From: Sphingomonas sp.
Lineage (GTDB): Bacteria; Pseudomonadota; Alphaproteobacteria; Sphingomonadales; Sphingomonadaceae
Length of the DNA: 64,000 nucleotides
NCBI RefSeq assembly: GCF_017745215.1
Contig: NZ_JAGHZV010000016.1
Coordinates: 19,991 to 83,990 of the forward strand
Direction of reading: 5' to 3'
A program made the translations under genes and the position numbers. How positions within the stretch are numbered: the stretch's first letter is position 1; every line of letters starts with the position of its first letter. Positions 18,107 through 26,660 of this stretch are shown here, in pieces. Below the pieces are notes generated by a model. That model ran no database searches, had not been told where the DNA came from, and was given only the letters and a program-made list of their open reading frames with translations.

Positions 18107-20799
18107 CAGCGTTTCACCTTGCCTCGTACCGACTGCCAGCACGCGCGCACCTCCTGCCGCGTGCGCTCGAACTGCGCAACCGTCTCGTCCCAGGTCGCAA
18201 GCCCGAGCGCGCGCGCGATCAGCGCCTGCGTGGCCGCGCCCGGCACCTGGCTGTCGGGCGCCACCAGCCGAAGCACGACGAGCAGGCGCGAGAGGAACTC
18301 ATAGGCGGGGCGCATGCCCGGCTTGAGCTTCCTCGCCGCTGCGAGCGCGTCGATCGCGCGGCCGAGGTCGGGGTCGAAGCCCTTGCGGCTGGCGAGCTGG
18401 ATCGTGTGGACCGCGAACTCGAGGTCGACGAGCCCGCCGTCGAGCAGCTTGGCGTCGAGCGGGCCGGCCGGCGGCTTGTGGGTGGCAATCTCGTGGCGCA
18501 TCTTCACCGCGTCGGCGGCGATGTCGCGCTTGGGCCGCTTGCCGTCGAGCACGCGGCGGATGACCTGGACGACCGCCTCGCGCGCCGCCGGCGAGCCGTG
18601 GATCGGGCGAGCGCGGGTCAGCGCCATATGCTCCCAGGTCCAGGCTTCCTGCTCCTGGTAGCGGCGAAAGCCCTCGAGCGAGACGACCAGCGTGCCCTGC
18701 GCGCCCGACGGCCGCAGCCGCGTGTCGACTTCGTAGAGCGGGCCCGAGGCGGTCGGCATTGCCAGCGCGCCGCTCAGCCGCTGTGCGAGCCGATTATAGT
18801 AAGTCACTGCGCCAAGCGGCTTTTGTCCGTCGCTCTCGGCGAGATAGTCGCCGGTGAAGAGATAGATGAGGTCGAGGTCGGAAGCATGGGTCAGTGCCCC
18901 GCCGCCGAGCCGGCCGAGCGCGAGGATGACGAGCTCGCTGTTCGGCACCTTGCCGTGGCTGCGCTCGAACTCCTCCGCCGTGGCGGCGGCGAGCGTCTGG
19001 ATCGCCGCCTCGGCGACACGGGCATAGCCGGCCGAGACCTCGAGCGGGTCCGACGTCCCCGCGACGATCTGCGCGCCCAGCGCGAAGCGTTTCTCGCCGA
19101 CCAGCCGGCGGACGCGCTCGAGCAGCCGCTGGTAATCGTCGCCCCGCTCGCCCGCACGCATTTCGGCGGCGATGTCGTCCACCGACGCGACGGGCTCGAG
19201 CGCGCTCGCATCGATCAGCCCGTCGAGCAGCTCGGCGCGGCGGCTGAGCCGGTCGGCGAGCGTTGGCGCCAGCGCCAGGATCGCGCCGAGCAGCCGGGCG
19301 AGCGGCGGCTGCGCTTCGAGCAGGCGGAGGAAGTTGATCGCGCTCGGCAGCTTCGAGAGCATCGCATCGAAGCGCGCGATCGCCGCGGCGCTGTCCGGCC
19401 CTTCGGCGAAGGCCTTGACCAGCCCGGGCAGCACCGCCTCGAGCGCCTCGCGCGCCGCCGGGCTGCGCAGCGCCGGATAGGTGCCCGAGCGCCAGCCGTC
19501 GATCAGCCGCTGCGCGGTGGCGGGGTCGGCGAGTCCGGCCTCGGCGAGCGCCACGGCCATTGCCTCGCCGCCCGTGGGCAGTTGCGAGCCCCCCTCGCCC
19601 GCCAGTCCGTCATAGACGCGGCCGACGCATTCGACATGCGGGCGCAGCCGTGCGACCAGCGCCGCGCCATCGGCCATGCCGTCGAGCCGCGCGACATTGT
19701 CGAGCGTCGCCGGATCGGGCGGCAGCCGGTGGGTCTGCAGGTCGTCGACCATCTGCAGCCGGTGCTCGATCGTGCGCAGCTCGGTGTAGGCCCTAGACAG
19801 CGCCTGCGCCTCGACCCCGTCGACCCACCCCGCTTCGGCGAGCGCGGCGAGCGCGTCGCGGGTGGCGGGCGCGCGCAGGCCGGGATCGCGGCCGCCGTGG
19901 ATCAGCTGGTGGATCTGCGCGAAGAACTCGACTTCGCGGATGCCGCCGCGCCCGCGCTTGAGGTCATAGCCCGGGCCGAACACCTGCCCGCGCGAATGAT
20001 GGTCGCGGATGCGATGCGAGATGTCTCGGATCTCGCGGATCGCGCCATAGTCGAGCGCGCGGCGCCACACGAACGGGCGGATCGCGGCGAGGAAGCTCTC
20101 CCCCAGCGCAGTGTCGCCGGCGCAGGCGCGTGCCCGGATGAAGGCGGCGCGCTCCCAGGGCAGCGCCTGCGATTCATAATAGCTGATCGCCGCCTCGACC
20201 GGCAGCACGATCGGCGTTACTTCGGGCGACGGGCGCAGCCGCAGGTCGACGCGGAAGACATAGCCCTCGCCGTCGCGCTCCTGCATCAGGGCGACCACCC
20301 GGCGGCCGATGCGCACCGCGGCTTCCTCGGGCGCCTCGCGCTCGCGCGCCGGCAGCGTCGCGGGATCGAAGACCAGGATCGGGTCGATGTCCGACGAATA
20401 GTTGAGCTCGCGGCTGCCGAGCTTGCCGAGCGCGATCGCCGCGAAGCCGCGCGGCTCGGCGTCGGGGGTGCGCTCGCGGATCGCCGCGCGGATCGCACGG
20501 CCCAGCGCCTGGTCGGCGAAGTCGCTGAGCACGTTGGTGACGCGCGTGAGGTCATAGGCACCAGAGAGATCGCCCAGCGCGACGAGCAGCGCGAGCCGCC
20601 GACGCTCGCGCCGGAGCGCCGCGCCTTCGCTGGGCGCGTCCACACCCGCCCGCGCCGCCGCGATCGGATCGGCGAGCAGCGCGGGCGCGTCGGCGACCAG
20701 CGCGGGCTCGCGGTCGATCAGCTGGGCAAGGAACGGCGCGTGCGCGCGCGCGCGCGCGATTGCCGCATCGAGATCGGCTTGCTGGGGTGTCGAAACCAT
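18106..20799 (-). CDS. glnE: Bifunctional glutamine synthetase adenylyltransferase/deadenylase
   Basis: Two nucleotidyltransferase motifs (GKLGSRELNYSSDIDPILVFD; GRLGGGALTHASDLDLIYLF). Start could extend to 20847. Confidence 0.9.
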   Translation of the reverse strand: MVSTPQQADLDAAIARARAHAPFLAQLIDREPALVADAPALLADPIAAARAGVDAPSEGAALRRERRRLALLVALGDLSGAYDLTRVTNVLSDFADQALGRAIRAAIRERTPDAEPRGFAAIALGKLGSRELNYSSDIDPILVFDPATLPAREREAPEEAAVRIGRRVVALMQERDGEGYVFRVDLRLRPSPEVTPIVLPVEAAISYYESQALPWERAAFIRARACAGDTALGESFLAAIRPFVWRRALDYGAIREIRDISHRIRDHHSRGQVFGPGYDLKRGRGGIREVEFFAQIHQLIHGGRDPGLRAPATRDALAALAEAGWVDGVEAQALSRAYTELRTIEHRLQMVDDLQTHRLPPDPATLDNVARLDGMADGAALVARLRPHVECVGRVYDGLAGEGGSQLPTGGEAMAVALAEAGLADPATAQRLIDGWRSGTYPALRSPAAREALEAVLPGLVKAFAEGPDSAAAIARFDAMLSKLPSAINFLRLLEAQPPLARLLGAILALAPTLADRLSRRAELLDGLIDASALEPVASVDDIAAEMRAGERGDDYQRLLERVRRLVGEKRFALGAQIVAGTSDPLEVSAGYARVAEAAIQTLAAATAEEFERSHGKVPNSELVILALGRLGGGALTHASDLDLIYLFTGDYLAESDGQKPLGAVTYYNRLAQRLSGALAMPTASGPLYEVDTRLRPSGAQGTLVVSLEGFRRYQEQEAWTWEHMALTRARPIHGSPAAREAVVQVIRRVLDGKRPKRDIAADAVKMRHEIATHKPPAGPLDAKLLDGGLVDLEFAVHTIQLASRKGFDPDLGRAIDALAAARKLKPGMRPAYEFLSRLLVVLRLVAPDSQVPGAATQALIARALGLATWDETVAQFERTRQEVRACWQSVRGKVKR

Positions 20800-20849
20800 G
20801 ACCTGCGGCGCCTTGCCCCAATCAATCCCTGCAATGTCAAGCAACAAAT

Positions 20850-21059
20850 ATGGAGAACGACCGTTTTAGGGGCATGGCACGCGAAGACGCCTTTCTTGAT
20901 GCAGATCAGCACCAGCCCGGCCTCCGGGTCGAGCGCCCGCGCGCGGGCGACGCGATCGGCTTTGCGCTCCGCGATGCCTATGCCGGCGAGCGCGGCTTGC
21001 CTGACGATATGATGGCGATGCTCCGGCGGCTCGACGTGCCCGGGCCGCACGCGGGCTGA
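20850..21059 (+). CDS. NepR-like anti-sigma factor, second paralog candidate
   Basis: AIGFALRDAYAGERGLPDDMMAMLRRLD aligns with SVGAALREAYDETLGESIPDEMLELLKKLG of the other NepR; adjacent to ecfG. Confidence 0.55.
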   Translation: MENDRFRGMAREDAFLDADQHQPGLRVERPRAGDAIGFALRDAYAGERGLPDDMMAMLRRLDVPGPHAG

Positions 21060-21088
21060 TCCCGCACTCAATGTTCTCACGTAAAGCC

Positions 21089-21116
21089 GTCATCCCGACG
21101 AAAGCCGGGATGACGG
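21089..21116. repeat. 28-bp solo hairpin version of the palindromic repeat
   Basis: CGTCATCCCGACGAAAGCCGGGATGACG. Confidence 0.85.
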
Positions 21117-21126
21117 CAATCGGAAA

Positions 21127-21780
21127 TCAGCGCTCGCGGCTGAGGTCGTCGACCTGCCCCATGATCGCGTCGAGCGCGCTCTCGCCTGACGGAAGCCCGG
21201 ACTCGCGCCGCGACGGCAGGCTGCCATCGTTCAGCAGCGCCTCCAGCGCCACGCGGCCGCGCGCGACGCGGCTCTTGATCGTGCCGACCGCGACCTGGCA
21301 GATTTCGGCCGCCTCCTCATAGGCGAAGCCGCCCGCGCCCACGAGGATCAGCGCCTCGCGCTGCGGCTGTGGCAGATGGAGCAGCGCGCGCTGCATGTCC
21401 GAGAGCTCGACGTGCTTGTCCTGGCTCGCCGGCGCCGCCAGCAGCCGGTCGGCGACCAAATCGTCCCACTCGCCCTTGAAGCGCGAGCGGCGCATCTGGC
21501 TGAGGTAGAGGTTGCGCAGGATGATGAAGGTCCAGGCGCGCATGTTGGTGCCGGCCTGGAAGCGCTTGCGCGCGGCCCAGGCCTTGAGCAGCGTCTCCTG
21601 CACCAGGTCGTCCGCCAGGTCGCGGCTGCCCGAGAGCGAGCGGCCGAAGGCCCGCAGGTGCGGGATGACCTGCGCCAGCTGCTGCTTGAACTCGGGATCC
21701 GACAGGGAGACATGCTCCACGGGCGTATTCTCGCCGGCGGCTTCCTCGTTCTCGTCCACGGATTTTTCGGGCTGAGTCAT
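21127..21780 (-). CDS. ecfG: RNA polymerase ECF sigma factor, EcfG (sigma-15) family
   Basis: Region 2 and 4 motifs (RAFGRSLSGSRDLADDLVQETLLKAW; LPQPQREALILVGAGGFAYEEAAEICQVAVGTIKSRVARGR); PhyR/NepR context. Confidence 0.85.
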   Translation of the reverse strand: MTQPEKSVDENEEAAGENTPVEHVSLSDPEFKQQLAQVIPHLRAFGRSLSGSRDLADDLVQETLLKAWAARKRFQAGTNMRAWTFIILRNLYLSQMRRSRFKGEWDDLVADRLLAAPASQDKHVELSDMQRALLHLPQPQREALILVGAGGFAYEEAAEICQVAVGTIKSRVARGRVALEALLNDGSLPSRRESGLPSGESALDAIMGQVDDLSRER

Positions 21781-21876
21781 GCGATTCCATCGATTTGGCC
21801 GCGCGCCCGGGCGGCCGGAATTGAACCTAGGCGCGGCAGCGGCGCTTGCCAATTGCATCGTCCGACGCCCCCTCGC

Positions 21877-22014
21877 TCAAAGCAGGTAATAGATGAGGAG
21901 GAAGGCGATGATGACCAGCGCGAGGCCGAAGCCCAGGATGTAGCGAGTCATGTGCGGGGTAGCGCCGGCGCGGGCGTCTTCCGTGTCGATCTGCATGGGT
22001 TCCTTCTCCGCCAT
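21877..22014 (-). CDS. Small single-TM protein, 45 aa
   Basis: MAEKEPMQIDTEDARAGATPHMTRYILGFGLALVIIAFLLIYYLL* read from the minus strand; not in the supplied ORF list. Confidence 0.55.
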   Translation of the reverse strand: MAEKEPMQIDTEDARAGATPHMTRYILGFGLALVIIAFLLIYYLL

Positions 22015-22032
22015 GCCACACCAACGCGCGCA

Positions 22033-22075
22033 AACCGTTTTGGGTCCGTATCAGGTGGAACTCGCCCAAACGGTT
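22033..22075 (-). terminator. Imperfect inverted repeat between phyR and the small TM gene (terminator or regulatory)
   Basis: AACCGTTTTGGG ... CCCAAACGGTT arms. Confidence 0.35.
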
Positions 22076-22094
22076 CGCCGCGCCCGCGCTACCG

Positions 22095-22898
22095 TCAGCC
22101 GTGCGCCGGAACGGTGGCCTGATCGAAGAACAGCGCCTGCGCGATCGTGGTCTTCACCGTCTCGCGCTGGAAGGGCTTGGTGATCAGGAAGGTCGGCTCG
22201 GGCCGCTCGCCGGTGAGCAGCCGCTCGGGGAAGGCCGTGATGAAGATCACCGGCACCGAGAATTCGGCGAGGATGTCCTTCACGGCGTCGATGCCGGAGC
22301 TGTCGTCGGCGAGCTGGATGTCGGCGAGCACCAGGCCGGGCCGTTCCTCCATCGCCAGCGCCACCGCTTCGTCGCGCGTGACGGCGACGCCGGTCACGTC
22401 GTGGCCCATGTCGCGCACGATCGTCTCGAGGTCCATCGCGATCAGCGGCTCGTCCTCGATGATCAGCACGCGCGTGCGCGTCTGGCGTTCGATTTCCGAA
22501 ATCGCCTCGGCGACCAGCCCCGAGACGTCGCCCGCGGTCCGGCCGATCAGCATTGCGGTATCCTCCGTGGTAAAACCCTCCATCGCGGTCAGCAGCAACG
22601 CTTGGCGCGAAAGCGGCGCGAGGCGAGCGAGGCGGCGCCGGGCGATCGCCTCGGGCTCGCTCACGTCGCCGGCATCCTCGTCATGCTCGTCGAGGTGCGT
22701 GGTCTGCCAGATCGCCTGGAAGGTGCGGTAGAGCCCCAGCCGGGCATCGATGTCGCGCGGGAATTCGTCCGGCGCGGCCACGATCGCCTCGAGCGTGGCG
22801 CGGACGTAGCGATCGCCCTCCACCTGGCTGCCGGTGAGCGCGCGCGCATAGCGGCGCAGGAAGGGAAGGTGCGGCGCAAGCTGCTGTCCAAGCGACAT
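22095..22898 (-). CDS. phyR: General stress response regulator PhyR (sigma-like plus receiver)
   Basis: N-terminal sigma-like domain, C-terminal receiver RVLIIEDEPLIAMDLETIVRDMGHDVTGVA...LVLADIQLADDSSGIDA...VIFITAFPERLL. Confidence 0.9.
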   Translation of the reverse strand: MSLGQQLAPHLPFLRRYARALTGSQVEGDRYVRATLEAIVAAPDEFPRDIDARLGLYRTFQAIWQTTHLDEHDEDAGDVSEPEAIARRRLARLAPLSRQALLLTAMEGFTTEDTAMLIGRTAGDVSGLVAEAISEIERQTRTRVLIIEDEPLIAMDLETIVRDMGHDVTGVAVTRDEAVALAMEERPGLVLADIQLADDSSGIDAVKDILAEFSVPVIFITAFPERLLTGERPEPTFLITKPFQRETVKTTIAQALFFDQATVPAHG

Positions 22899-23011
22899 AG
22901 TGAACTGTTTCTCCCTGGGGGACGGCCAGCTTTTGTCGCGCTCCCGCCCCCGCATTGCAATTGCCTTCATGCCCTTCCGCACATGCCCCTGCACGGAATC
23001 GCATCGGGTGT

Positions 23012-23036
23012 GGAACAAACGAGCCGCTGTTTGGTT
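23012..23036 (+). promoter_or_regulatory. Candidate EcfG-dependent promoter upstream of nepR
   Basis: GGAAC-N16-GGTT, about 110 bp before the nepR ATG. Confidence 0.5.
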
Positions 23037-23145
23037 TCATGCCCCATACGCCGCCATGCGCGGCACTCGCCACCGACGAGCGCTTGTGCTCGTCGGCAAC
23101 AGTTTATATCCGAGCCCCCGGCCGGTCCGGGTTCCTCAGGGGGGA

Positions 23146-23319
23146 ATGGTGCGTTCCGCGAAAAAGACCGTGAAGAAGCAGGATAGTACAGCGCAAGGCG
23201 GAACGAACGGGCGCAAAGGCGGAGGCTCCGTCGGCGCCGCGTTGCGGGAAGCCTATGACGAGACGCTGGGCGAATCGATTCCTGACGAGATGCTCGAGCT
23301 GCTGAAGAAGCTCGGCTGA
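23146..23319 (+). CDS. nepR: Anti-sigma factor NepR
   Basis: MVRSAKKTVKKQDSTAQGGTNGRKGGGSVGAALREAYDETLGESIPDEMLELLKKLG. Confidence 0.85.
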   Translation: MVRSAKKTVKKQDSTAQGGTNGRKGGGSVGAALREAYDETLGESIPDEMLELLKKLG

Positions 23320-23328
23320 CGCCTGGCG

Positions 23329-24903
23329 ATGACTCCTTCCAACCCGGAGACGCGCGGCAAGGGTGCAGCGGGTCTCCTGGCGCGCATGCCAACGGGCGCG
23401 AAGGTGTTCGCCATTCTGGTCGTCGCGCTGCTGCCGCTCGCGCTGATCGCGCTCATCACCACGCTCCAGACCACGCGCGAGGCCGACCTCGATGCGCGCG
23501 CGCGGCTGCACGCCGCCGCTGAGGAGAGTTCGGGCGTGCTCGCCAATACGCTCGCCAACCAAATCCCCGAGCTTCGCGACGCGCTCGCCGCGCTCGAGGC
23601 GAGCCCGGCCGACGCGCCGAGCTGCATGCGCGTCCTGGGTGCCTATGGTGCGCTCAGCGCCGCGGGCGTGCGGATCGCCATCACCGGCCGGCGCGGCGAG
23701 CAGCTTTGCGGCCAGCGCCTTTCGATTTCCGGCACCACGGTGCTGCGCGCAGGCCAGGTCGAAGCGACCATCGTCGACGAAGCGCTGGTGCTGCGCGTCG
23801 GGGGTACGCGCGGCGGCATCGCCACGGCCTATTACCCTTCCACCGCGCTTGCCGCGATCGCGCGGCCGAGCGGCTTCGTCCCCGATTACGGCGCGACGCT
23901 GGTGAAGGAGGACGAGCGGCTCGAACTGCGCGCGCTCGCCAGCACCGGCACGCTCGGCCGCAACGAGCGCGTCAATACGCCGCTCGGCATCGACGGGCTC
24001 GTGCTCGAGATGACGATGCCCGGCGCGCAGCTCACGCGCCCGCTGGTCATCGCGATGGTGATGCTCGTGCTGATGTGGATCACCGCGGCGGGAATCAGCT
24101 GGTTCGTGGTCGACCGGCTGCTGATCCGCCCGCTGCGACGGCTGCGCCGCGAAGTCAGCGCCTATGTGCCCGGCGAAGTGATCGATCCCGCCTGGTCGGG
24201 CGCGATGCCCGCACAGGAGATCCGCGAGCTCGGCAACACCTTCCGCGGCATCAGCCAGACGGTGAAGGACCATGAGGCGGGGCTCGCCGAGGGGCTGGTG
24301 CGCCAGACCAAGCTGACCCGCGAGGTCCATCACCGCGTGAAGAACAACCTCCAGGTCATCGCCAGCCTGATCAATTTCCACGCGCGCGGCGCCAGGAGCG
24401 CCGAGGCGAGCGACGCCTATGCCTCGATCCAGCGCCGCGTCGATGCGCTCGCGGTGGTGCACCGCCACCATTATGCCGAGATCGAAGTCAACCGCGGGCT
24501 CGAGCTCCGCTCGGTGATCGGCGAACTCGCCTCGAGCATCCGCGCGACGGCGCCCGAACATGCCTCGGGCTTCGGCATCACGCTCGAGATCGAACCCTAT
24601 CTCGTCTCGCAGGACACCGCGATCGCCGTGGCCTTCCTGCTCACCGAGCTGCTCGAGCTGGCGATCACCTGCAGCGACAGCGCGCAGGTCCGCATCAGCG
24701 TGAAGCCCGAGGCCGAGCCCGATCGCGCGCTGCTGCGCGTCACCTCGCCCGCGCTGGTCGAAAGCGCGCAACTCGAGGAGCTGCTCGAGACGCGCCACGG
24801 CCGCATCATCGCGGGGCTCGCGCGGCAGCTGCGCACGCGGCTCCACCACGAGCCGCTGACCGGCGCCTATGAAGCGACGATCGCCGTCACCGGCCACGCC
24901 TGA
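23329..24903 (+). CDS. HisKA_2-type sensor kinase-like protein with degenerate ATPase domain (PhyP-like)
   Basis: TM/extracytoplasmic sensor; REVHHRVKNNLQVIASL dimerization motif; canonical N and G boxes not recognisable; adjacent to nepR. Confidence 0.75.
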   Translation: MTPSNPETRGKGAAGLLARMPTGAKVFAILVVALLPLALIALITTLQTTREADLDARARLHAAAEESSGVLANTLANQIPELRDALAALEASPADAPSCMRVLGAYGALSAAGVRIAITGRRGEQLCGQRLSISGTTVLRAGQVEATIVDEALVLRVGGTRGGIATAYYPSTALAAIARPSGFVPDYGATLVKEDERLELRALASTGTLGRNERVNTPLGIDGLVLEMTMPGAQLTRPLVIAMVMLVLMWITAAGISWFVVDRLLIRPLRRLRREVSAYVPGEVIDPAWSGAMPAQEIRELGNTFRGISQTVKDHEAGLAEGLVRQTKLTREVHHRVKNNLQVIASLINFHARGARSAEASDAYASIQRRVDALAVVHRHHYAEIEVNRGLELRSVIGELASSIRATAPEHASGFGITLEIEPYLVSQDTAIAVAFLLTELLELAITCSDSAQVRISVKPEAEPDRALLRVTSPALVESAQLEELLETRHGRIIAGLARQLRTRLHHEPLTGAYEATIAVTGHA

Positions 24904-24932
24904 ACTTTTTTCGAAAAATTTTGAACTACGCG

Positions 24933-24957
24933 GGAACCAGGACCCACAGAGGACGTT
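24933..24957 (+). promoter_or_regulatory. Candidate EcfG promoter, perfect GGAAC-N16-CGTT
   Basis: GGAAC CAGGACCCACAGAGGA CGTT, 30 bp after the kinase stop codon. Confidence 0.7.
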
Positions 24958-24963
24958 CTACAC

Positions 24964-25066
24964 CCCGGATAGTGACCATTTGCCCCCCCGCTCTCGCTAT
25001 CCAAGACATGGGCCCGGAAGCGTCAACCCTCCCCCCCCCGGTGACGCTTCCGGGCCTAACATTTTC
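24964..25066 (+). ncRNA. Candidate stress-induced sRNA with two C-tract hairpin loops
   Basis: Stem 24967-24974/24995-25002 with CCCCCCC loop; stem 25011-25025/25042-25056 (15 perfect bp) with CCTCCCCCCCCC loop, then TAACATTTT; upstream EcfG-type motif. Confidence 0.45.
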
Positions 25067-25174
25067 CAGCAGCATCGTTTTTCCACTCGCCGCAGGGCTC
25101 GGCCCATGCGCGGAACGATTTGCTGCGGCCGCGCATTGAGTGCGCGCCATCCCAGTTCCCAAAGGAGAGTATCG

Positions 25175-25312
25175 ATGCGCAAGATTTTGGGCTTGACCCT
25201 CACCGCCACTGCCGCGCTGCTGCTGACGGCGTGCAACACCGTCGAAGGCGTCGGGAAGGACGTGCGTTCGGCCGGCGATACGGTCGCCAAGACCGCCGAC
25301 GACGCCAAGTAA
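25175..25312 (+). CDS. Entericidin A/B family lipoprotein
   Basis: MRKILGLTLTATAALLLTACNTVEGVGKDVRSAGDTVAKTADDAK. Confidence 0.85.
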   Translation: MRKILGLTLTATAALLLTACNTVEGVGKDVRSAGDTVAKTADDAK

Positions 25313-25324
25313 GAAATACCGAAG

Positions 25325-25348
25325 GCCCCTCCCCCATGCGGGAGGGGC
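25325..25348. terminator. Intrinsic terminator between convergent entericidin and tatC genes
   Basis: GCCCCTCCC-CCATGC-GGGAGGGGC. Confidence 0.6.
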
Positions 25349-26124
25349 TATTCCGCAGCGGCTTCCTTGGCTTCGGCCTCCACCTCCCGCTCGCGCCGCC
25401 GGCGCGTGAACCATATTCCCAACAGCGACAGGAAATAGAGGCCGCACAGCGGCACGGCGAGCAACAGCTGCGAGCCGACGTCGGGCGGCGTAAGCACCGC
25501 CGCGATCCCGAACGCGCCGACCACCGCATAGCGCCAGGCGCCCTTCAGCTGCTCATAGGTCACGATCCCCGAGCGCTCGAGCAGCATCAGCAGCACGGGC
25601 AGCAGGAACGAAAGCCCGAAGCCGAAGATGAACTGCATGATGAAGCCGAGGTACTTGCTGACATCGGGCATCGCCTGCTGATGCACGGGACCGAGGTCGC
25701 CCTGGAAGCTGAGCAGGAACTTCAGCGCGGTGGGGATCGCGACATAATAGGCCATCGCCGCGCCGGTCAGGAACAGGATCGGCGTCGCCAGCAGGAACGG
25801 CAGCAGCGCGCTCTTTTCGCGCCGGTAGAGCCCAGGCGCGATGAACTGCCACAGCTGGTTGGCGATGATCGGGAACGACAGCATCAGCCCGGCGAAGAAG
25901 GCGACCTTCACTTCGACGAGGAAGCCGCCGTAGATCTCGGTGTTGATGATCGTCACTTGCCCCGCGCTGCCCAGCGGCGCGACGAGGAAGGCGAGGATCG
26001 GCCGAGCAAAGACCATGCACAGGGCGAAGCAGATGACGAGCGCCGCGACCGACCAGAGCAGCCGCCGACGAAGCTCGAGCAGATGTTCGAGCAGCGGCGC
26101 CTGGGTATCGTCGATATCGTTCAC
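25348..26124 (-). CDS. tatC: Sec-independent protein translocase TatC
   Basis: APLLEHLLELRRRLLWSVAALVICF..., TatC signature. Confidence 0.95.
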   Translation of the reverse strand: MNDIDDTQAPLLEHLLELRRRLLWSVAALVICFALCMVFARPILAFLVAPLGSAGQVTIINTEIYGGFLVEVKVAFFAGLMLSFPIIANQLWQFIAPGLYRREKSALLPFLLATPILFLTGAAMAYYVAIPTALKFLLSFQGDLGPVHQQAMPDVSKYLGFIMQFIFGFGLSFLLPVLLMLLERSGIVTYEQLKGAWRYAVVGAFGIAAVLTPPDVGSQLLLAVPLCGLYFLSLLGIWFTRRRREREVEAEAKEAAAE

Positions 26125-26606
26125 GGCTGAGCCTTGGCGCGGGGCTTGCGCGGCTTGGGCGCCGGGGATGCGGACATATCCTGGACCGCCGCCTTGGGCT
26201 TGGCGGCCCGGCGCCTTGGGGCGGGCGCGACAACCTCGGACTCCGCCGGGGCGACCGGCTCGGGCGGGATGTGAATCAGCGGCTGCTCGACCATCACCGG
26301 CTCGGGATCGGCGGCCTCCGGGCCCGTATCCGAATGCCCGATCAGCGCGTGCGGCGCATTCAGCGACGGCTGGGGAAATTCGCGCATGATGCGCTCATTC
26401 TCGGCCTTCCACTGCTTCTCCATCTCGGCGAGCTCGGCCTCGCGCACCATCGCGTCGAAGCCCGAACGGAACTGGCGCGCGACTCCCCGCGCGCGGCCGA
26501 CCCATTTTCCGGCCAGCCGCATGGCCTTGGGAAGGTCCTTGGGCCCGATTACCACCAGCGCCACCACGGCGACGACCAGCAACTCGGCAGGGTTGAAATC
26601 CAGCAT
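26121..26606 (-). CDS. tatB: Sec-independent protein translocase TatB
   Basis: MLDFNPAELLVVAVVALVVIGPKDLPKAMRLAGKWVGRAR. Confidence 0.92.
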   Translation of the reverse strand: MLDFNPAELLVVAVVALVVIGPKDLPKAMRLAGKWVGRARGVARQFRSGFDAMVREAELAEMEKQWKAENERIMREFPQPSLNAPHALIGHSDTGPEAADPEPVMVEQPLIHIPPEPVAPAESEVVAPAPRRRAAKPKAAVQDMSASPAPKPRKPRAKAQP

Positions 26607-26660
26607 TCAGCGATTAGCCCGGCAGGCGCGCATCATAATCGGCGCGCGGAAACGAAGCGC

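Noticed and set aside
18100-21012. 970-aa plus-strand ORF antisense to glnE
   Set aside because: Arg/Ala/Asp/Leu-rich low-complexity translation typical of high-GC antisense frames; minus-strand GlnE has clear family motifs
25112-25137. Second GGAAC motif upstream of entericidin
   Set aside because: No CGTT-like -10 at 16-17 bp (only CATT at 17), too weak to call an EcfG promoter
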